Source: Desulfobacteraceae bacterium (GTDB lineage: Bacteria; Desulfobacterota; Desulfobacteria; Desulfobacterales; SKZT01). From it: a DNA stretch of 43,218 nt. Both the position numbers and the translations under genes were made by a program. The notes below the pieces were generated by a model, which was not told where the DNA came from, ran no database searches, and saw nothing but the letters and a program-made list of their open reading frames with translations. The DNA is taken from contig JAABTQ010000027.1 in assembly GCA_011389745.1 (NCBI GenBank), forward strand, positions 1 to 43,218. The letters are read 5' to 3'. Below, in pieces: positions 39,207-43,218 of the stretch (its first letter is position 1; every line of letters begins with the position of its first letter).

Positions 39207-40559
39207 TTATTTTATTTTTAGGAATCTGGCTGCAAAAAAACCATCCATGTTGTGCTTATGGGGAAAGGTTCTGAAATACCCCTCGGGAGTGAACAAGGAT
39301 GAATTTAATTCCATCATTGCTTGCGGAGGCTTGTCGAGAGTAAACTCAGGATGTCTTTCCAGGAAAGTTTTTACCACGATATCGGTTTCTTCAGGTTCGA
39401 AGCTGCACACGCCATAAACCAGTATTCCTCCGGGTTTTACAGACAGGGCCAGGTTATCAAGAAAAAGGTTTTGACGTTTGCCGAAGGCTTCTATATTTTC
39501 AGGTTCTATCCGCCACTTGGCATCGGGATTTCGCCTTAGAACCCCTATGCCGGAACAAGGAGCATCCAGTAAAATTCGATCATAAACCGAAAAAGGTTTG
39601 CCTTTTAAAGGTTCGTTTAAATCGTGAATGTGTGCTTTTACAATAGAAATATACTGACGGTTCATGTCCTGGGAAAGTCTTGCAAGTTTGTCTTTTCCCA
39701 CATCCATGGCCACAAGACGTCCGGTATTTTTCATCATCTGAGCGATATGTCCTGTTTTGCCACCAAGGCCGGCACAGGCATCAAGGATCGTTTCTCTGGG
39801 GCGTGGTTCCAGAAGCCCTGTCATCAGCTGGGCGGCTTCATCCTGCACCTGAAACCAGCCTAATCGGAACGCAATTAATTCGGAAATCATCAATCTTGGA
39901 TTTTGGAAAGAAATTCCATCTGCCGAAACAGGAGTGAGCCAAATTTCACCGACTTCACTTTCCAGGGATTTGAAAAGTTTTTCCCTTGTTGTTCGAAGAC
40001 TATTGGTGCGAACCGTAATGGGTGCAATGGTGTTGATGGCATCACACAGGGTTTCGGTTTCATTTGTTCCAAAGCGTTCCAACCATCGCTGGATCAACCA
40101 TTTTGGGAAAGATTTTCTAACCGAAACACTTTCCACAATATCCTTTTCAGGGTCCGGAAATGGAACTGATTCAAATGAAGAGGCAGCGTTTCTCAATACG
40201 GCATTGACAAACTTGACGGTCCATACAGGTGCAAACATCTTTGTCAGGTCCACCGAGGTGTTCACTGATGCGGATACGGGAATACGATTCAGATAAAGGA
40301 TTTGAAAAAGGCCGATTCGCAGAATATTCAAAACAATCGGGTTGATTTTAACAATGGGTATATTCGAATAATGACCGATAATCCAATCGAGTTGCTTTTT
40401 CTGACGTAATACGCCAAATACAATGGCCTGGAGCAGTGCGCGATCTTTTTTATAAGCAAACTTTTTCTTTTGATGGGCGTGATCTAAAAGAATATCCAGA
40501 GTTTTATCACTATTGTCCAACTGATTTAATATTTCCAGTGCAGTAATTCGGGAATCCAT
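39207..40559 (-). CDS. rsmB: 16S rRNA (cytosine-967-C5)-methyltransferase RsmB
   Basis: This 450-aa protein has an N-terminal NusB-like domain (about 1-140; ALEILNQLDNSDKTLDILL) and a C-terminal SAM domain with ILDACAGLGGKTGHIAQMM, LDAPCSGIGVLRRNPD (first Cys) and VYGVCSFEPEETDIV (nucleophilic Cys). Length and architecture match RsmB (Sun/Fmu). It methylates C967 of 16S rRNA. It lies 24 bp after fmt in the same operon. Confidence 0.94.
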   Translation of the reverse strand: MDSRITALEILNQLDNSDKTLDILLDHAHQKKKFAYKKDRALLQAIVFGVLRQKKQLDWIIGHYSNIPIVKINPIVLNILRIGLFQILYLNRIPVSASVNTSVDLTKMFAPVWTVKFVNAVLRNAASSFESVPFPDPEKDIVESVSVRKSFPKWLIQRWLERFGTNETETLCDAINTIAPITVRTNSLRTTREKLFKSLESEVGEIWLTPVSADGISFQNPRLMISELIAFRLGWFQVQDEAAQLMTGLLEPRPRETILDACAGLGGKTGHIAQMMKNTGRLVAMDVGKDKLARLSQDMNRQYISIVKAHIHDLNEPLKGKPFSVYDRILLDAPCSGIGVLRRNPDAKWRIEPENIEAFGKRQNLFLDNLALSVKPGGILVYGVCSFEPEETDIVVKTFLERHPEFTLDKPPQAMMELNSSLFTPEGYFRTFPHKHNMDGFFAARFLKIK

Positions 40560-40583
40560 TTTAATCCGGTTATTTTTAAGTTG

Positions 40584-41528
40584 TCAGGAAAAAGAACTTC
40601 CTGGGGGGATCGAGTTGCCGTGGAGAAAATCAATGATTTTCATTCGTTTGCCGGAGCCACCCTGAATTTCAAGAATGGACAAAGCCCCGTCCAGACCGGA
40701 AGCTACCCGGACTTCATTTTCAAAACCTTTCAAAACGGTGCCGGGAATCGCATTTTTTTCACCGGGAACCGTCATGGCTTTAAATATTTTCAGCCGTCTG
40801 TTTTCATAAAAAGTAAACGCTCCAGGCCCGGGCGCCATTGCACGAATTATATTTTGTATGTTATCAGGAGGTTGTTTCCAGTCAATATGACTGTCATCTT
40901 TTTTTATCATGGGTGCATAAGTGGCCTGTGAATGCTCCTGGGGTTCAGGATGAATCTCTTTATTTTCAAGCTTTTCTAAAGTTTCCATCAAAAGTTTTGC
41001 ACCGAGATCGGCCAGGCGATCATGAAGCGTTCCGGCATTATCGGAATCTTCAATGGGGGTTGCACTAGAAAGGAGAATGTCTCCGGTATCCATCTTTTTT
41101 TCCATCAGCATGGTGGTGACGCCTGTTTCTTTTTCACCGTTTATCAGGGCCCATTGAATAGGCGCTGCACCTCGATATTTTGGAAGAAGCGACGCATGAA
41201 CATTTATGGCGCCATTTTTGGGGATTTTTAGCAGTTTTTCAGAAAATATCTGTCCGAAAGCCGCGACCACAAAGAAGTCAGGAGCTGTTTGAATTACTTT
41301 TTCATAAAAGTCACTGGTGTTTACCGATTCCGGCTGATAAACAGCTAATCCCAGTTCCATTGCCGCTTTCTTAACAGGCGGCGGTAGCATTTTTTGCCCC
41401 CGTCCCTTTGGCCGGTCCGGCTGTGTGACCACCATACTGACGCTATGCCTGGCGTAAATTAATTTCCTGAGTGTGGGAACGGCAAAGTCCGGAGTTCCGA
41501 AAAAAACTATTTGAAGTTTTTTAGTCAT
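40584..41528 (-). CDS. fmt: Methionyl-tRNA formyltransferase
   Basis: This 314-aa protein begins LQIVFFGTPDFAVPTLRKLI. It has the catalytic segment INVHASLLPKYRGAAPIQWA (Asn and His) and MDTGDILLSS (Asp), followed by the C-terminal OB-like domain. It formylates initiator Met-tRNA. The start overlaps the def stop by 4 nt (ATGA), the usual def-fmt coupling. The length is normal. Confidence 0.97.
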   Translation of the reverse strand: MTKKLQIVFFGTPDFAVPTLRKLIYARHSVSMVVTQPDRPKGRGQKMLPPPVKKAAMELGLAVYQPESVNTSDFYEKVIQTAPDFFVVAAFGQIFSEKLLKIPKNGAINVHASLLPKYRGAAPIQWALINGEKETGVTTMLMEKKMDTGDILLSSATPIEDSDNAGTLHDRLADLGAKLLMETLEKLENKEIHPEPQEHSQATYAPMIKKDDSHIDWKQPPDNIQNIIRAMAPGPGAFTFYENRRLKIFKAMTVPGEKNAIPGTVLKGFENEVRVASGLDGALSILEIQGGSGKRMKIIDFLHGNSIPPGSSFS

Positions 41529-42034
41529 GAGCTTTTTAATTTCTTTTGAAGTCGTTTTTTATAAAGCTCGCGCTTTAATAAACTGATTCGGTCAATGAAC
41601 AGTCTGCCTTCAAGATGGTCTATTTCATGCTGTAAAAGAATAGCCAAAAGGCCGTCAGCCTCAATACGTTTGGGTTTTCCTTCCCTGTCATAACCTTCCA
41701 CGAGAACCCTTTCGGCTCTTTTTACATCAGAGCGATAATCAAGGACGCTGAGACATCCTTCACTTTCTGAAATAATTTGCCCCTCCATTTCGATAATCCT
41801 GGGATTGACGAGCACCTGAAGATTTCGCACATCATCTTGCTGCTGAATATCATAAACGATAAAACTATTTGATTTGCCTACCTGAATGGCTGCAAGTCCA
41901 ATACCGCTGGCCGAATACATTGTTTCGGCCATATCATTGATAAATTGCTGAAACTCACCATCAATGTTTTCAACCGGTTTTGTAGGCTTTAATAAGAAAT
42001 CATCCGGATATTTTACTATGTCAAGTAACGACAC
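41525..42034 (-). CDS. def: Peptide deformylase
   Basis: This 169-aa protein contains the three deformylase motifs GIGLAAIQVG, ESEGCLSV (metal Cys) and LLQHEIDHLEG (HExxH). It removes the N-formyl group from nascent proteins. The start codon is GTG at 42034 with AGAGG upstream. The C-terminus is basic (KRELYKKRLQKKLKSS). It is followed by fmt with a 4-nt overlap. Confidence 0.97.
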   Translation of the reverse strand: MSLLDIVKYPDDFLLKPTKPVENIDGEFQQFINDMAETMYSASGIGLAAIQVGKSNSFIVYDIQQQDDVRNLQVLVNPRIIEMEGQIISESEGCLSVLDYRSDVKRAERVLVEGYDREGKPKRIEADGLLAILLQHEIDHLEGRLFIDRISLLKRELYKKRLQKKLKSS

Positions 42035-42097
42035 TTTAACCTCTTTTAGTAATTAATTTTACGTTTTTACAAACATATACTATTAAGCTATTATGAT

Positions 42098-43174
42098 TTA
42101 GTTTTCAATAATCTTTTTCTTTGGAAGCTTCCGAAGGTTCACGCCGGTAATCCATGCAGAAATCAATCCGATTATAATAATGGGAAATATGTTAATAGCA
42201 TGATTAATCAGCGTAAATCCCAAAGCATCTTTTTGATTCACTCCAAAGAGGCTCAAGGCAAAAACACCGCCTGCCTCCCATAACCCCCAATAGCCGGGTG
42301 CCGATGGCAGGGCTATTGCAAAACAGACCAATACCATAACTGCGGTTATCTCAAAAATTGAAAGATCGATCCCCGGACAGCCTTTGGCCATGAGGTAATA
42401 GGAATAACCCGACAATGTCCATATGAACGCGGAATATACCAGACAAGTATAAATACGTTTGGGAGACTTCACAAGGGCAAACCCGGAAACAATATTGCCC
42501 ATGATGTTTGATGTGAAAGTTGTAAATTTTTCCTCAATGATGTGTTTCTGAGATGAACTCAAAAAGAACATCAGAGCCGGCAGTCTGATAATTAATGCTT
42601 CAATTTTATTTCGGGATTTTTCAAAACAGACCAGAATAATAATGGACACGAGAAGAGCCCCCATAAAAAGCATGCCCTTTCCCAAATCCACCATCACCGC
42701 ATGATCGATCCGGTAACTTGCAAATTGGATTTGATGACCATCTTGCGGTTTAATTTTTAATAATATCAATCCAAAAAGAAAGACAAGAAAAAGCAGGTCA
42801 AGCACACGTTCAGCAATTACCGTGGCAAGTCCGGTGGTAAAAGGAACCTGACTTTTTGCGCGTAAGATCAATGGCCTTGCGATTTCTCCCACTCTTCCCG
42901 GATAAACGCAATTGCCCATAAAGCCTATCATGAGAGGATGAAACGCTTCCCAAAAAGAAATTGGCTTTGATGCACCCAAAATAACCTGCCACCGAATCAC
43001 TCTCAGGATAAAAGCAAGGACAATTGCCATAATGGAAGGGATAATCCAGAAATAGTTCACCTCAGCCAAATATTGAAGCAGCTCTGCAAACGGAACATTT
43101 TTAAATGCAAAATATAGCGTTATAACGGAAAACAGGGTTCCCAGGAGTAGGGAGAAGACGATTTTGCTTTTCAT
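42098..43174 (-). CDS. Flippase-like membrane protein (lysylphosphatidylglycerol synthase TM-region family)
   Basis: This 358-aa polytopic protein has about eight membrane segments and the family motifs MIGFMGNCVYPGRVGEIARP, TVIAERVLDLLFLVFLFGLI and LPSAPGYWGLWEAGGVFAL. It resembles AglD/UPF0104 proteins thought to act with glycosyltransferases on lipid-linked sugars, and is a distant counterpart of the protein at 1955-2887. It lies 63 bp upstream of def on the same strand and may share its transcript. The window ends 44 bp after its start. Confidence 0.85.
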   Translation of the reverse strand: MKSKIVFSLLLGTLFSVITLYFAFKNVPFAELLQYLAEVNYFWIIPSIMAIVLAFILRVIRWQVILGASKPISFWEAFHPLMIGFMGNCVYPGRVGEIARPLILRAKSQVPFTTGLATVIAERVLDLLFLVFLFGLILLKIKPQDGHQIQFASYRIDHAVMVDLGKGMLFMGALLVSIIILVCFEKSRNKIEALIIRLPALMFFLSSSQKHIIEEKFTTFTSNIMGNIVSGFALVKSPKRIYTCLVYSAFIWTLSGYSYYLMAKGCPGIDLSIFEITAVMVLVCFAIALPSAPGYWGLWEAGGVFALSLFGVNQKDALGFTLINHAINIFPIIIIGLISAWITGVNLRKLPKKKIIEN

Positions 43175-43218
43175 CTTTAAAGAGAGATAGTGTTGCGTGC
43201 GGTTTCCACATCCTTTTT

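Overview
The window looks like a chromosomal segment of an anaerobic deltaproteobacterium (Desulfobacterota, probably a Desulfobacterales/Desulfosarcina-type genome). This is inferred from gene content: a class III PHA synthase pair with phasins and PhaR, radA-thioredoxin-lolA-nadA housekeeping genes, a tryptophanase, GAF-only and HD-GYP signalling proteins, and several families of dispersed palindromic repeats. No rRNA or other marker fixes the species.

Layout. 1-770: remnant of an IS4-type transposase and a very short DUF2281-like gene. 828-3620: a tightly overlapping trio (GT4 glycosyltransferase, flippase-like membrane protein, methyltransferase) facing a GT2 glycosyltransferase (3711-4730), suggesting surface glycan or glycolipid synthesis. 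4731-6520: a scar region with duplicated palindromic modules, a broken DsbA-like gene and a broken vapBC locus. 6573-9521 (minus): PilZ protein, a conserved hypothetical protein and a tryptophanase. 9849-11680: an unassigned protein, an AbrB/RelE-type toxin-antitoxin pair with a near-consensus promoter, and resolvase and IS66 remnants. 11869-13896: iron-dependent alcohol dehydrogenase and isochorismatase-like hydrolase, each directly preceded by a copy of the same palindromic repeat. 13900-14040: an unexplained structured segment. 14050-14692: intact vapBC with a palindromic operator overlapping its promoter. 14807-17593 (minus): DUF2254 membrane protein, tRNA-Glu, small PLDc_N membrane protein, MltB-type transglycosylase.

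17881-27121 (plus) is a long co-oriented run: radA, zinc-ribbon thioredoxin, lolA, nadA, rlmE, yebC, then signalling genes (receiver, receiver-HD-GYP, metallophosphoesterase, Ser/Thr kinase with DUF1566-like tail) and a MaoC/PhaJ hydratase. 27592-36372 is a polyhydroxyalkanoate (PHA) locus: phasin, class III phaE-phaC, a double-GAF protein, then on the minus strand a five-gene unit (two phasins, a large second PHA-synthase-like enzyme, a 162-aa coiled-coil protein, an SDR reductase) transcribed divergently from phaR. Two phasin promoters share one architecture: a TGCAGTGCACAAA motif 10-11 nt upstream of a TTGACA -35 box, very probably the PhaR operator. PhaJ and the SDR could supply 3-hydroxyacyl-CoA, the synthases polymerise it, phasins coat the granule and PhaR senses polymer. 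36527-38049 is a NarL-type two-component pair, and 38015-43174 (minus) holds aroQ, rpe, rsmB, fmt, def and a second flippase-like protein.

The most notable features are the two-synthase PHA locus with its shared operator, the lysine-rich tail on the class III PhaC, a MITE nested inside another repeat, the duplicated repeat modules around a broken DsbA gene, and the unassigned structured segment at 13900-14040.
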